Positions 1 through 11,176 of a stretch of DNA of 35,352 bases are shown here, in pieces. The stretch lies in the NCBI GenBank assembly GCA_030591725.1, contig JAUVAN010000006.1, positions 1-35,352 of the forward strand, read 5' to 3'. Each line of letters begins with the position of its first letter. The stretch's first letter is position 1. The notes beneath the pieces are model-generated. The model did no database searches. It saw nothing but the letters and a program-made list of their open reading frames with translations, and was not told the origin of the DNA. The stretch comes from Deltaproteobacteria bacterium (GTDB taxonomy: Bacteria > Myxococcota_A > Polyangia > JAAYKL01). A program made the position numbers and the translations under genes.

Positions 1-35
1 CCTATTTCAAACCACCAGGGTGGACATCAATTGTT

Positions 36-72
36 GGACGCTGCAGGCGTCCGAGTGGGGGGGTTTTTTTTC
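36..72 (+). terminator. Possible terminator: inverted repeat GGACGC-TGCAG-GCGTCC, then a G-run and T8
   Basis: Perfect 6-bp inverted repeat at 36-52, with TTTTTTTT starting about 12 nt downstream. The gap is longer than in a canonical intrinsic terminator. Confidence 0.25.
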
Positions 73-81
73 GGGGCACCG

Positions 82-936
82 CTACTGTTCGGAAGGGTGA
101 TCGTCGGTATCTATCAGCGCTTGTGTCAGGGTGACGAAGGTTTCCGTTGGGAGCTTCTCGGCTCTTACCTGCGGGTCTATTCCGGCAGCGTCCAGGGCGG
201 TGTCGATGATCTCTGTAGAACCGATGCCCGAAGCGACAAGAGAGTTTCTGATCATCTTGCGCCTGTTGTGGAAGGCGGCCTTGACCGTCATGTCGAACTT
301 TTCCGGATCGATATTGCCAAAGAGCGGTTCCTCTCGCGGTGTGAGATCCACCACGGCGGAGCGAACCTTGGGCTTTGGATGAAACGCCGTCGGCGGCAGG
401 CGCATGACAATTTTGGAGGTGAATCGCGCGTCGGACATCACGGTGAGGGCGCTGCGTTCCCGGTCGTCTATTCCGGCCTTGAGACGCGTCGCCACCTCGA
501 GCTGCAACATGAAAACAGCCCTGACGAGAGGCATGTTGGGCTCCATGACCCGGCGCAGGATCAGACCGGTGATCTGGTAGGGCAGGTTACCCGCGATGAC
601 TCCCGGGGCATCCCCCAGGCAGCTTCGGTAGTCGAAAGTCGCGGCGTCTTCCTCCTCGATGGTGAGCATATCGCTTTGCTCGAACTCGGAGCTCAGCACC
701 CGGCACAAGTCGCGGTCTCGTTCCACGGCGGTGACTCTTCCCCCCACGGCGAGGAGGGCGTTTGTCAGGGTTCCGAGGCCGGCTCCGATCTCCACCACGT
801 GGCGTCCGGGCTGATCGACGCAGAGACGGGCGATTCGTTCGACCGCGCCCGCACTGACGAGAAAGTTCTGGCCCCATGACCGCTTTGCCCTCAATCCGTG
901 GCGCTTGAGGACAGCGCGTGGATCCACGAAGATCAC
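82..936 (-). CDS. rsmA: 16S rRNA (adenine(1518)-N(6)/adenine(1519)-N(6))-dimethyltransferase RsmA/KsgA
   Basis: N-terminal KRSWGQNFL, SAM-binding VEIGAGLGTLT, and IAGNLPYQI (NLPY) motif; 284 aa. Confidence 0.96.
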   Translation of the reverse strand: MIFVDPRAVLKRHGLRAKRSWGQNFLVSAGAVERIARLCVDQPGRHVVEIGAGLGTLTNALLAVGGRVTAVERDRDLCRVLSSEFEQSDMLTIEEEDAATFDYRSCLGDAPGVIAGNLPYQITGLILRRVMEPNMPLVRAVFMLQLEVATRLKAGIDDRERSALTVMSDARFTSKIVMRLPPTAFHPKPKVRSAVVDLTPREEPLFGNIDPEKFDMTVKAAFHNRRKMIRNSLVASGIGSTEIIDTALDAAGIDPQVRAEKLPTETFVTLTQALIDTDDHPSEQ

Positions 937-2294
937 GAGAAAGACCGTGCCAGCGTCTCCACTCTGTTTCGCTGTGCGTCGTCTTGAATCCCGACGGTGG
1001 TAACGTGTAGGCCCGATCCGACGAAGATCCGCGCGGCGGCTGCAGCGATGTCCTCAAGTGATATTGCGGATATCTTTTCGACCTCGTCCTCGATTGTACT
1101 GGCCTTGCGGAACAGCTCCTGCTCCCCGTACCAACCGTTCATGGCGCTCGGACTGTCCTGGAAGTCCCTCAGATCCCACACTGCCCGCTCGCGGGCCTTG
1201 TCGATATCTGCCTGGACGATGGGGTGATCTCTCATGTCGGAAACGATCTGCAGAATTTCGGTCAGGACATCCGCCACATTTTCATGGGAGCAGGCGGCGT
1301 CGAAGTTGATCGCGCCCACATCGGGGTATTGCTCCACTGAGGCGCACACGTCGTAGGCCAGTCCCCTGGTTTCGAATATGCGGTGATGCAGCGGCGTGGA
1401 CATCCCGTCATCTATCATCCGGAGCATGATGTCCGTTGCGGTGGAGTCCGGAGCGGTGGCTCCGGGGGCGTGAAACGCGGCGCGCAGCTGTGTCTGGCTG
1501 CCCGGTTTGTTGATGTGCAGCGTGGACGAATGAGTAGAAAGGCGCGGTGTCGGCGGCGCATCGATGCGTATTCCGGGATACATCTCGCCAAAAGCCCGTT
1601 CCACCGCCTCGCCGATCCTGTCAGGATCGATGGGGCCGCTGACGCACACGATCGTGTTGCCGGATATGTAGTGTTTCTCGAAACACCGACCGAGATCGCC
1701 GGTGTCGAAACGCATCGCGTTTTCCACGGGACCGATGATGCACTGCCCGAGCGGATGATCGGGCCACAGGCGTCGGCGTGACAGAAAATCGATGTCCACC
1801 GGGTTGCCATCCTGGTCGAGATCCTCCTGGATCTCCTCCAGTATGACCTTGCGTTCCACCTCGATACTATTGAACCGGGGCCTGGTCAGAAGCTCTGCAA
1901 CCAGGTCGATGCCGCGTTCCACGTTCTCGCTCGGAACGGACATGGTGTACTCCGTGGAGTCCGGGGTGGTTGAAGCGTTCAGATTTCCGCCGATGCGCTC
2001 CACGGCGAGGTTGAGATCGAACGACGTCGGAAATCCGCGGGTTCCGCGAAAGACCATGTGCTCAAGGAAGTGGACCAGGCCGTTGTCCTTTGCGCTTTCG
2101 AACCGCGATCCGGCGCTCACGAATGCGGAGATGGAGACGCTGTGCAGGTGCGGTTGTGCGACCTGTATCAGGGTCAACCCTCCGGCAAGGATCCTGCGAT
2201 TGAATTGGTAATTCCAGTTGTCGGATCGGTCATCAAGTGTTTGAGAGGGTTGTATTTCGAGAGGTTCGGTCACCTTCATCGACGTTCTCTTCAT
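933..2294 (-). CDS. M16 family zinc metallopeptidase (processing-peptidase-like)
   Basis: HFLEHMVFRGT (HxxEH) and downstream VERKVILEEI; 453 aa. Stop/start overlap (ATGA) with rsmA and TGATG with the upstream PPIase. Confidence 0.93.
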   Translation of the reverse strand: MKRTSMKVTEPLEIQPSQTLDDRSDNWNYQFNRRILAGGLTLIQVAQPHLHSVSISAFVSAGSRFESAKDNGLVHFLEHMVFRGTRGFPTSFDLNLAVERIGGNLNASTTPDSTEYTMSVPSENVERGIDLVAELLTRPRFNSIEVERKVILEEIQEDLDQDGNPVDIDFLSRRRLWPDHPLGQCIIGPVENAMRFDTGDLGRCFEKHYISGNTIVCVSGPIDPDRIGEAVERAFGEMYPGIRIDAPPTPRLSTHSSTLHINKPGSQTQLRAAFHAPGATAPDSTATDIMLRMIDDGMSTPLHHRIFETRGLAYDVCASVEQYPDVGAINFDAACSHENVADVLTEILQIVSDMRDHPIVQADIDKARERAVWDLRDFQDSPSAMNGWYGEQELFRKASTIEDEVEKISAISLEDIAAAAARIFVGSGLHVTTVGIQDDAQRNRVETLARSFS

Positions 2295-4405
2295 CAGTAG
2301 GGGCTTTCCTCGACTTCTGCGGCCTTGTCTTCGGCCTTCGGGGGCGCGGGCTTCGGCGCGGGCTTTTCTTCGACTTTCTCTTCGACCTTTGGAGGCGCGG
2401 GCTTCGGCGCCGGCTTCTCGACTTTGGTTTTGACCTTCGGAGGAGCGGGCTTGGGCTTCGGGGGCGCGGGCTTCGGCGCGGGTTTCGGAGGCTCGACCTT
2501 CTCGGGTTCGGGCGCGGTCTCCTCGGCTTCGGCGGGCTCGGGCGCGGTCTCCTCGGCCTTGTCGTCAACCTCTGCGGGCTCGGGCGCGGTCTCCTCGGCC
2601 TTGTTCTCCTCCTCGGCTTCAGTCTCCTCGGCTTCAGCCTCGGCGGGTTCGGGCTCGGTCTCCTCGGCAACGTCCTCCGCCTTGTCTTTTGCCTTGTCTT
2701 CAACAGTGTCTTCGACCTCACCGGGGTCAGCGCCCTCGGTGGGAAGGTCGTGTTCCGGTACCGGCGCGACCACTTCGGCGGTCTGCTCGATTCGACCATC
2801 TCTCAGCGCGGTCTCCTTGAGTGTGTGTATGTACTCTCGCAGCCAGGTGGCCTGCTTCATGATCGACATCTTCTCGGTCAGCTCGTCTTTTTGCTGTGCG
2901 AACTCAGCGTCGCTCGGGACCACCCGGTCCTTGATAGCGATCACGAAGAGATCGTCGCGCACTGTGAAGACCTTGTCCGGGATGGCTGACTCTTCGGTGA
3001 GATCGAATGCGGTTGTTACGATCTCCGGCGCGTTTCCGATGCCCGGTATGCTGTCGGCGCTACGGGAAAACGAGGGCGAAGTGCGCACCTTGAGGCCCAG
3101 ATGATCCGGAGTGCCGTCGGAGGGGCCTTCAGGTATGAGGCTCTCGATGGGCTCGCCTGCCTTGAGCCTCGCGAGGTACTCGTTGGCGGTTGTCTGCGCC
3201 CGTTTCTTTCCCTCGGATTCGCGGTAAAGCTGTTCGGCGATCTCTTCGGTGGCCTCCTCCAGGGAGATGTTGCCCTCCCGGAAAGACTCCAGCCTGATAA
3301 TGTGAAATCCGAACTTTGTTTCAACTACGTCCGAGATCTGTCCGGGCTCCAGATTGAACATCACCTCGTCGAATTCGGGGACCATGCGACCGCGCGGGGC
3401 GAAACCCAGATCCCCGCCCCTGGAGCCGCTACCGGGATCCTCGCTGAACTGGCGCGCCAGCTGCGCGAAGTCCTCTCCAGCCTTGATCCGATCCAGCAAG
3501 CCGGTGATCTCGGTCTTCGACTTGATCTTTTCTTCGTCGGTGGCGTCTTCCGCGACCTTGGTCAGGATATGTCGCGCCCGCGCCATCTTTTCGAGGTTTG
3601 TGTATTTGAATTTGTTGGTTTCATAATACTGCTTGATGGGGTCCGCATTGTCGGTGATCCACGCGGCCATCTCCTCCGGTGTGGGATCGAGCCTGTCGGC
3701 GAAGAAGGCGGGAAACAGTTTGATGTAGGAGATCGATGCGGTGTCGTTTTCCCGGTAGTAGGCGCTTTTGACCTCCTCCGTCGAGATCCTGACTCCGGTG
3801 ATGAGCATCTCTCTCACGCGCTGGGCGATGAGTTCGAGCCGTTGCTCTTCCACGAAGTTTTCCTCGGTCAGTTGGAGGTGGTAGCGCACGAATTTCTGAA
3901 AGACATCGAAATCGAACTTGCCGTCCTTGAGAAATGATTCCTTCACGCGATAACCGCGCTCGAGAAGCTCCTTCGCGGCGGTAGCCTCATCGATAAAGAA
4001 GAGACCCTGGAGTTTTTGGGCGATGGTTTCGATTGGAATCGTGGCGTACATCTCGCCCTTCAGAATTCGCTCCTCGGTTTCGTCGGTGGAAGCGGTGATG
4101 CCCGCCTTCCGAGCCAGGCTCAGCAGCAGCTGACGCTCGGTCAGTCCATCGACGACCGTCTGGCTGGTCTGGGCCCACTCCGCAGAACCCCTGGAGAGGT
4201 TTCGTCCTCCCATGAGATTGAACGCGTACTTGTACGTCGTCTCGGAAATGGCCGTTCCGTCCACGCTGGCGACCGCGTGTTCGGACTGCCCCTGGCCCCA
4301 CCCGGAACTCTGCGCTCCGAAGCTGAGCGCGAAAGCGAAGACGAGTGCTCCGACAAGAGCAAACCCCATCAGGCCCCCAACGTTTTTTCTCATAAATTCG
4401 AGCAT
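2294..4405 (-). CDS. PpiD/SurA-type membrane-anchored peptidyl-prolyl isomerase with a long Ala/Glu/Pro/Lys C-terminal tail
   Basis: N-terminal signal anchor (MLEFMRKNVGGLMGFALVGALVFAFALSFGAQ), SurA_N-like region, and parvulin core ARHILTKV...FAQLARQFSEDPGSGSRGGDLGF...KFGFHIIRL. Confidence 0.9.
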   Translation of the reverse strand: MLEFMRKNVGGLMGFALVGALVFAFALSFGAQSSGWGQGQSEHAVASVDGTAISETTYKYAFNLMGGRNLSRGSAEWAQTSQTVVDGLTERQLLLSLARKAGITASTDETEERILKGEMYATIPIETIAQKLQGLFFIDEATAAKELLERGYRVKESFLKDGKFDFDVFQKFVRYHLQLTEENFVEEQRLELIAQRVREMLITGVRISTEEVKSAYYRENDTASISYIKLFPAFFADRLDPTPEEMAAWITDNADPIKQYYETNKFKYTNLEKMARARHILTKVAEDATDEEKIKSKTEITGLLDRIKAGEDFAQLARQFSEDPGSGSRGGDLGFAPRGRMVPEFDEVMFNLEPGQISDVVETKFGFHIIRLESFREGNISLEEATEEIAEQLYRESEGKKRAQTTANEYLARLKAGEPIESLIPEGPSDGTPDHLGLKVRTSPSFSRSADSIPGIGNAPEIVTTAFDLTEESAIPDKVFTVRDDLFVIAIKDRVVPSDAEFAQQKDELTEKMSIMKQATWLREYIHTLKETALRDGRIEQTAEVVAPVPEHDLPTEGADPGEVEDTVEDKAKDKAEDVAEETEPEPAEAEAEETEAEEENKAEETAPEPAEVDDKAEETAPEPAEAEETAPEPEKVEPPKPAPKPAPPKPKPAPPKVKTKVEKPAPKPAPPKVEEKVEEKPAPKPAPPKAEDKAAEVEESPY

Positions 4406-4737
4406 TCACTCCCCTTCTAAATCCAGTTTGTCGAGCTTGCCAAAGCCTCGCTGTACATCAGTCGAAGCGGGCGCCTATGTTACCGAGTCCAATGTGAAAG
4501 GCAATCGCTTTTGATATGTAAGCAAATGTGCCACAATTAACGACCTGAACAGGGAAGGTGGTAAAAGGGCACAACCCTTGAAAGACAAAGGGAGATCTGG
4601 TAGAAAGAGTCGTGGTTTTAGCGCTTTTTGGCGTGAACGACGACGTGAAATTTGATGATTCAAGGCATCCCGGTTATTGGGGAATGGGGATGTGTATGTG
4701 CGCGTTCATTTCTTTTTCAGGGATGAATGTGAGGTAA

Positions 4738-5778
<1,041 letters not shown>

Positions 5779-5783
5779 TATCG

Positions 5784-6659
5784 ATGTCTTTTTTGTCCCG
5801 TTACAAGGACGTGATCGTCTGCATCCTCGCACTCGTCATTCCATTTTTCTTTCTCAAGGCAAATCTCAAGGAGGCCGATCGGCTCAATGCGGTGGATCGC
5901 GTTCTCCTCACCATCTCCACTCCGATCCAGTGGGCTGCGACAGCGGTTATCGAAACAGTGGGGGACGTCTGGTCCGATTATATTTTCCTTGTGGGCGTAA
6001 ACGAAGAAAACGAACGCCTGCGTTTTGACAACCAGCGGCTTCGCGCTGAGAACAACCTCTATCTGGAAACCGAGCAGGAGGTACGACGCTTGCGTCGCAT
6101 GCTCACGTTTCGAGAGACCTTCGGAGCCGAGCTGAAAGCGGCGAGGGTGGTGAGCCGTGGAATCTCCGAGCAGTTCAGGATCGTGCGGATCACCATCGAC
6201 CTGGGCGAGAACGACGCGCTCGAGAAGGGGATGCCCGTGGCCACCTTCGACGGATTGGTGGGCCAGGTCAACACATTCGCGGGGGGGTACTCGGATATCC
6301 GGCTCACGGTGGATCGAAAGAGCTATGTTCCAGTGGTGGTGCAGCGGAACGGCGCGCAGGGGATCCTGCGCGGGACAGGGGATCTCGAGCGCTACACGGG
6401 AGAGGTCGATTACCTGCTTCGATCGGACGAAGTCCGGGAAGGCGATCAGTTGTTCACGTCGGGCGCGGGTGGGAAGTTCCCCGCAGGGATTCTTGCGGGG
6501 AGGATCGTATCGGTCCAGCGGGAGAGCCTGGGCCTTTTCCAGAAGGTGGTGGTCGAGCCTGCGGTCAATTTCTCCCGCCTGCGGGAAGTGTTCGTGATAT
6601 TCGGCCATTCGGACTCTGAGGAGAGTGACATCAGGGCAAAGGACATGCAATCCCGATGA
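5784..6659 (+). CDS. mreC: Rod shape-determining protein MreC
   Basis: N-terminal TM, coiled coil NEENERLRFDNQRLRAEN, and VAREFDGLVGQV-like core (VATFDGLVGQVN...GGYSDIRLTVDR). Lies between mreB and mreD. Confidence 0.95.
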   Translation: MSFLSRYKDVIVCILALVIPFFFLKANLKEADRLNAVDRVLLTISTPIQWAATAVIETVGDVWSDYIFLVGVNEENERLRFDNQRLRAENNLYLETEQEVRRLRRMLTFRETFGAELKAARVVSRGISEQFRIVRITIDLGENDALEKGMPVATFDGLVGQVNTFAGGYSDIRLTVDRKSYVPVVVQRNGAQGILRGTGDLERYTGEVDYLLRSDEVREGDQLFTSGAGGKFPAGILAGRIVSVQRESLGLFQKVVVEPAVNFSRLREVFVIFGHSDSEESDIRAKDMQSR

Positions 6660-6672
6660 GGAGTTAGTACAG

Positions 6673-7191
6673 ATGCAGTCGGTGGCCATAGTTCTCTTCG
6701 GTTTCGTTCTGCTGGTGGTGCAGTCCACCTTCGCGCACATAACCCCGTGGGATCTGGCCGTGCCGAACGCTTCGCTTGCCGTTGTGCTCTACATGGGGCT
6801 GCACGATTACAATCTGTCAAAAGGGGTGCTGATCTCCTTTGTTCTCGGTTACCTGATGGACGTGTTCGCTGGAAGCCCTATGGGGTTGTTCACTTTTGTG
6901 ACCGTGGCCGTGTTTTTAATTTCCAGGGTCGCCGCTCTTCGATTGTTTCTTCAAGGCTGGATTTTTGAAATCATCCTCACTTTCTTTCTCACCCTTGTCG
7001 CGAGTGCGTTGATGTTGTTTGTTCGCGCTTTATTCGATCAGGATTTTGCCAGTTTACTTACACATTTAAAAATCGTAGTCTCGCGTGCGGTGGTGACGGC
7101 ACTGGTTGCGCCGTTCGTGTTCAGGGGTATGACCTGGCTGGAGCGGGTCACCACCAGAAGAAAAATCGGAGGAAAGGTGTTGCGCGGCTGA
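6673..7191 (+). CDS. mreD: Rod shape-determining protein MreD
   Basis: Polytopic membrane protein directly after mreC. Start placed at internal MQSVAIVLF within ORF 6625-7191. Confidence 0.88.
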   Translation: MQSVAIVLFGFVLLVVQSTFAHITPWDLAVPNASLAVVLYMGLHDYNLSKGVLISFVLGYLMDVFAGSPMGLFTFVTVAVFLISRVAALRLFLQGWIFEIILTFFLTLVASALMLFVRALFDQDFASLLTHLKIVVSRAVVTALVAPFVFRGMTWLERVTTRRKIGGKVLRG

Positions 7192-9164
7192 TGTTTGTTT
7201 CTTCACGTAGCGAACTGTCCGAGTTCAAGAGACGTTATCGATGGATGCGCATGTTCGTGGTTCTCACGTTCCTGGTGTTTGTGGGGCGGCTCGTGCACTT
7301 GCAGATCATCGACGGAAACGAACATCACAAGGAGAGCGTCGATAACGTAGTTCGCAAGGTCTCCATTCCGGCCGTGAGAGGTCGAATCTTCGACTCCAAG
7401 GGCCGTGTACTGGCCACGAGCATGCCCTCCCATACCCTTGTCGCCATTCCTTACTATTTTGACATGGGCAAGGGATACGCGCGAATGGTGCAGCTTCTTG
7501 GCCTCGAGGAGGCTGAGGCCGAGGCGATAGGGGAGCGCATCAAGGAGCGTCTCGAGGATCCCACGGACATGCGACGGTTCCAGCAGATGACCATTGTGGA
7601 ACGAATATCCCAGGAGCAGCTCGCGGCAATAAAGGCCCATGGGGATGAGCTGCCCGGTGTGGACATCGTCGATTTGCCGGTTCGTTACTACCCGTACGGA
7701 AACCTCGCCAGCCATGTCATCGGTTACATGAACGAGGTGAGTGTTGACGAGGTTGCCACGAAATCCGGCGAGGCGGAAGAACCGTATCGGTCAGGAGATC
7801 GTGTCGGTCGCAAGGGGATCGAACGGTTCTACGAATCCGAATTGAGGGGTATCCGGGGTTGGCGCAAGAAAGTTGTCAACGCGCGGGGGCTCCCCCTGAC
7901 ACGAAAAGAAACCGAGGTCATTCTCCCTGACGCCAGGATTCAGGAGCCGCGTCTCGGACAGGATGTTACCCTCACGATAGACGTGGGCACCGAGAAGATC
8001 GTCGAGCAGGCCCTTCGAGGGCACCCATCCGGAGCCGTCGTGGTCATGGAGGTCAACAGCGGGCGCGTCCTGGCGGTGGCCAGCAAGCCCAATATTGATC
8101 CCAACAAGATGACCAACGGATTGTCTTACGCCGAGCATCAGGCGCTCAATGACAGTGCTTTTCGGCCGCGCATCGACAAAACCCTCTACGAAAACTACTT
8201 CCCCGGATCGGTGTTCAAGCCGTTCACCGCCATGGCCGCCCTCGAGGAAGGCATCATAACTTCTGACGACGTCATCCATTGCTCCGGGTTTCACGAGTTC
8301 GGGCGCCGTACTTTCAAGTGTCCGCGTGCCCACGGCGATCTCACCTTGCGAGAGGCGCTGGTCGTGTCGTGCAATGTGTTCTTTTACAACCTGGCCGAGA
8401 TGACCGGTATGGATCGAATCGCAAAATACGCTCGTGAGTTCGGGTTCGGCGAGCCCACGGGAATTGGCTACAACAACGAAGCGGCGGGGCATATTCCCAC
8501 CCGCTCCTGGTACGACGACAAGTTTCCGGGTCAGTTCAGGATAGGCCACACCCTCAACGCGGCCATCGGGCAGGGCAACACAAAGGTAACGCTCATGCAG
8601 GTGGCGGTGGCGTATTCGGCGCTGGCAAACGGCGGCACGATCTACAAGCCTCAGGTCATCAGGCGCATCGAGACGTCCGAGGGCGATGTGGTCAAGGAAT
8701 TTCATCCGGAGGTCAAGCGGCGCGTTGCAGTCTCCGGGCGGAGCATCGACCTGATGATGGAAGGCCTCGTCGGTGTGGTGTCCGAGAAAGACGGAACGGC
8801 CCATTCGACCATGAGCGACAAGGTTCAGATAGCCGGAAAGACCGGGACCGCGCAGGTAGCGAAGAGAAAGAGGAATGACGGAGATACTCAGGCGCAATAC
8901 CATTACTCAAACCGAGACCATGCCTGGTTTGCTGCGATTGCTCCGGCGGACGCTCCGGAGATCGCAGTGGTTGTCCTGGTGGAGCACGGCGGCGCCGGAG
9001 GTGAGCACGCGGCCCCCATAGCCGTCGAGATCGCCGAGAGATATTTCGAGGAGATCGCGCCGCGTCATGAGGAACCGCTCATAGCCGACAAGACAGAAAA
9101 GAAGAAGGTGCGGCTGCCCTCACAGGATAGCGAAACCACCGCCGCTTCTTCACACCGCCGCTGA
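7191..9164 (+). CDS. mrdA: Penicillin-binding protein 2 (elongasome transpeptidase)
   Basis: SxxK motif (PGSVFKPFT), SCN (VVSCNVFF), KTGTAQ, PBP dimerisation domain, position upstream of rodA; 657 aa. Confidence 0.96.
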   Translation: MFVSSRSELSEFKRRYRWMRMFVVLTFLVFVGRLVHLQIIDGNEHHKESVDNVVRKVSIPAVRGRIFDSKGRVLATSMPSHTLVAIPYYFDMGKGYARMVQLLGLEEAEAEAIGERIKERLEDPTDMRRFQQMTIVERISQEQLAAIKAHGDELPGVDIVDLPVRYYPYGNLASHVIGYMNEVSVDEVATKSGEAEEPYRSGDRVGRKGIERFYESELRGIRGWRKKVVNARGLPLTRKETEVILPDARIQEPRLGQDVTLTIDVGTEKIVEQALRGHPSGAVVVMEVNSGRVLAVASKPNIDPNKMTNGLSYAEHQALNDSAFRPRIDKTLYENYFPGSVFKPFTAMAALEEGIITSDDVIHCSGFHEFGRRTFKCPRAHGDLTLREALVVSCNVFFYNLAEMTGMDRIAKYAREFGFGEPTGIGYNNEAAGHIPTRSWYDDKFPGQFRIGHTLNAAIGQGNTKVTLMQVAVAYSALANGGTIYKPQVIRRIETSEGDVVKEFHPEVKRRVAVSGRSIDLMMEGLVGVVSEKDGTAHSTMSDKVQIAGKTGTAQVAKRKRNDGDTQAQYHYSNRDHAWFAAIAPADAPEIAVVVLVEHGGAGGEHAAPIAVEIAERYFEEIAPRHEEPLIADKTEKKKVRLPSQDSETTAASSHRR

Positions 9165-9172
9165 GGCTCGCC

Positions 9173-10288
9173 ATGCCCCGCGTTCTGGTCCATCGACTTC
9201 GCGATGAGTTTGACTGGGTGCTCTTCATCCTCGTAACGGTCATTGCGCTGAGCGGCGTTATCAACCTCTACAGCACCGGGCAGGCTTCAGGCGCCCCCGA
9301 CTTGTACCTGACGCAGATCTACTGGCTGGTCTTCGGGGCTTGTTGCGCGTTCGCCGTGGCCATCATCGATTACCGTCATTACGAGCGCCATGGATACATA
9401 CTATTCGGATGCGGCATATTCCTGCTGTTGCTGGTGCTCCTGGTCGGCACCGAGGTCAATCACTCCACTCGTTGGTTCTCCCTGGGGGCGTATCGTTTTC
9501 AGCCATCGGAGCTCATGAAGGTCGCCCTGGTCATAGGGCTTGCAAAGTTTCTTCATCACGATCCTCGGGTCGAAGGTCGAAAGCTACAGGACATATTTAT
9601 CCCGGCGCTCATGACCGCCCTCGCGATGGTGCTCATCCTCAAGGAGCCGGACCTGGGGACCGCGCTCCTGTGCCTCCTGATTTTTCTGAGCATCATGATG
9701 CTCACGCGTCTCACGGCTCGATCGACAATTACCCTGGCGCTGAGCGCGCCCATCGTTGCCATTCTCGGGTGGAATTACTTGCTCAAGGACTACCAGAAGG
9801 AGCGGATCGTCTCCTTCTGGAATCTGTTTGTCGATCCCGAGGCCGACAAGCTCGGTGCCGGCTGGCACGCAAACCAGTCGATGATCGCGATCGGTTCGGG
9901 AAAACTCACCGGCAAGGGGTACCTGCAAGGCACTGCGGGGCCGCATCAGTTCCTGCCGGAGTGTCGGACCGACTTTCCATTTTCGGTCTTTGCCGAGGAG
10001 CATGGATTTTTTGGAGCATCGCTGCTCGTGTTGCTGTATCTGATTCTGGTGATGTGGTGCATTCGCATCGCAGCGCTCTCTCGGGATCGATTCGGATCGG
10101 TGATCGCCATCGGAGTGGGATCGATATTCTTCTGGCAGGTGATCATCAACCTGGGGATGGTCATGGGGCTCATGCCCGTGGTGGGAGTAACGCTGCCCCT
10201 GTTCTCATACGGAGGATCATCAATCCTCACCTTCATGCTGTGCATTGGACTGCTGATGAACGTGTCCATTCACAGAATCAGGAGATAG
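9173..10288 (+). CDS. rodA: Rod shape-determining protein RodA (SEDS glycosyltransferase)
   Basis: Polytopic SEDS protein with STRWF, FQPSELMK, FPFSVFAEEHGFFG and LPLFSYGGSS motifs. Confidence 0.96.
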   Translation: MPRVLVHRLRDEFDWVLFILVTVIALSGVINLYSTGQASGAPDLYLTQIYWLVFGACCAFAVAIIDYRHYERHGYILFGCGIFLLLLVLLVGTEVNHSTRWFSLGAYRFQPSELMKVALVIGLAKFLHHDPRVEGRKLQDIFIPALMTALAMVLILKEPDLGTALLCLLIFLSIMMLTRLTARSTITLALSAPIVAILGWNYLLKDYQKERIVSFWNLFVDPEADKLGAGWHANQSMIAIGSGKLTGKGYLQGTAGPHQFLPECRTDFPFSVFAEEHGFFGASLLVLLYLILVMWCIRIAALSRDRFGSVIAIGVGSIFFWQVIINLGMVMGLMPVVGVTLPLFSYGGSSILTFMLCIGLLMNVSIHRIRR

Positions 10289-10310
10289 ACCCGGCGGCCT
10301 TCCACGCTCC
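10283..10310. repeat. 28-bp direct repeat, left copy: agatagacccggcggccttccacgctcc
   Basis: Matches 11340-11367 at 27 of 28 positions by direct reading. Spans the rodA stop codon. Confidence 0.9.
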
Positions 10311-10366
10311 CTTCTTCGGGCTGGTAATTGACCCACCAGATCATCCATGTACGCGCATAGGTTGAG

Positions 10367-11176
10367 CTACACACACTCGCCGATGATCTCCCACGTATCC
10401 ACGTCGATTATTCCGACGCACTCGTTGTCGATATAGCAGTTGTAGCCTGTCTCCCCTTGAAGCTCGTGGTCGTAGATCCTGATGGTGATTCCCGGTGCCC
10501 AGTTGAGGCTCACGGTGAAGTCGCATCTGTCGTGGATGAGCGCGGCGTAGTCGGAGTTACTGTAAATATCGTCCCCGGAGAAGTGCGTGACCGTTCCTTC
10601 GAGCGAGTAGTCGTCCGGCCAATCAGGCGCAAGGGTACCGGTCCACGCAGTCTGGAACAGCCGTCGGTTCATGCCACAGTCGCCTATCGTGTAGCTGTCC
10701 GTGTGGGTTTCGCTCCAGTCGAGCGCGCTCCAAGTGGCCGCGCCCTCGGGGAGCGTGATGTATGTCGTCTCCTCCTCGATGGCAACGGTCGTGGCAGTGG
10801 CAGTGTTCGTGGTGGTGGTCGTCGCGAGCCGGTACTCGACCTGCGCTCCGTCGGCGGTCGTGTAGCTCCCCTCGACACACTCGTCCGCGCCGCCCGGATC
10901 CGCGCACGGCGCGAGTTGCCCGGTCTCGATGCGGGACGAAACCTCAGTGTAGATGGTCGTGCGGAGTTCAGCCACCGATGCCGGATCCCGGTACAGCGCG
11001 AAATCATCGATCGAAGACGGAGAAGTCGGGCATTCGAAAAGCGAGTACGCCCAATCGTCGCTCCCACCGTCGCTCCCACCGTCGCTCCCACCGTCGCTCT
11101 CATCGTCGCAACCGATCGCCGCGAACAGGAAGAATCCCGCGCTCAAGCTCACAAAGATCGCTGATTTCATCTTCAT
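10367..11176 (-). CDS. Hypothetical secreted lipoprotein with (GSDG)n tether
   Basis: MKMKSAIFVSLSAGFFLFAAIGC lipobox, then DDESDGGSDGGSDGGSDD; 269 aa, no family recognised. Confidence 0.75.
   Translation of the reverse strand: MKMKSAIFVSLSAGFFLFAAIGCDDESDGGSDGGSDGGSDDWAYSLFECPTSPSSIDDFALYRDPASVAELRTTIYTEVSSRIETGQLAPCADPGGADECVEGSYTTADGAQVEYRLATTTTTNTATATTVAIEEETTYITLPEGAATWSALDWSETHTDSYTIGDCGMNRRLFQTAWTGTLAPDWPDDYSLEGTVTHFSGDDIYSNSDYAALIHDRCDFTVSLNWAPGITIRIYDHELQGETGYNCYIDNECVGIIDVDTWEIIGECV
11056..11102. repeat. 12-nt tandem repeat (unit GCTCCCACCGTC on + strand, about 3-4 copies)
   Basis: cgtcgctcccaccgtcgctcccaccgtcgctcccaccgtcgctc; encodes GSDG units of the overlapping lipoprotein. Confidence 0.85.

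Noticed and set aside
31-879. 282-aa plus-strand ORF over ksgA
   Set aside because: Complement of rsmA/ksgA in GC-rich DNA; no family resemblance.
2233-2799. Arg/Pro-rich minus ORF and the Gly/Phe- and Ser/Gly-rich plus ORFs over the same place (2237-2989, 2325-3104)
   Set aside because: Alternative-frame translations of the Pro/Glu/Lys repeat tail of the PpiD-like gene.
7791-8903. 370-aa minus-strand ORF opposite the PBP2 gene
   Set aside because: Antisense to mrdA, which has all transpeptidase motifs.
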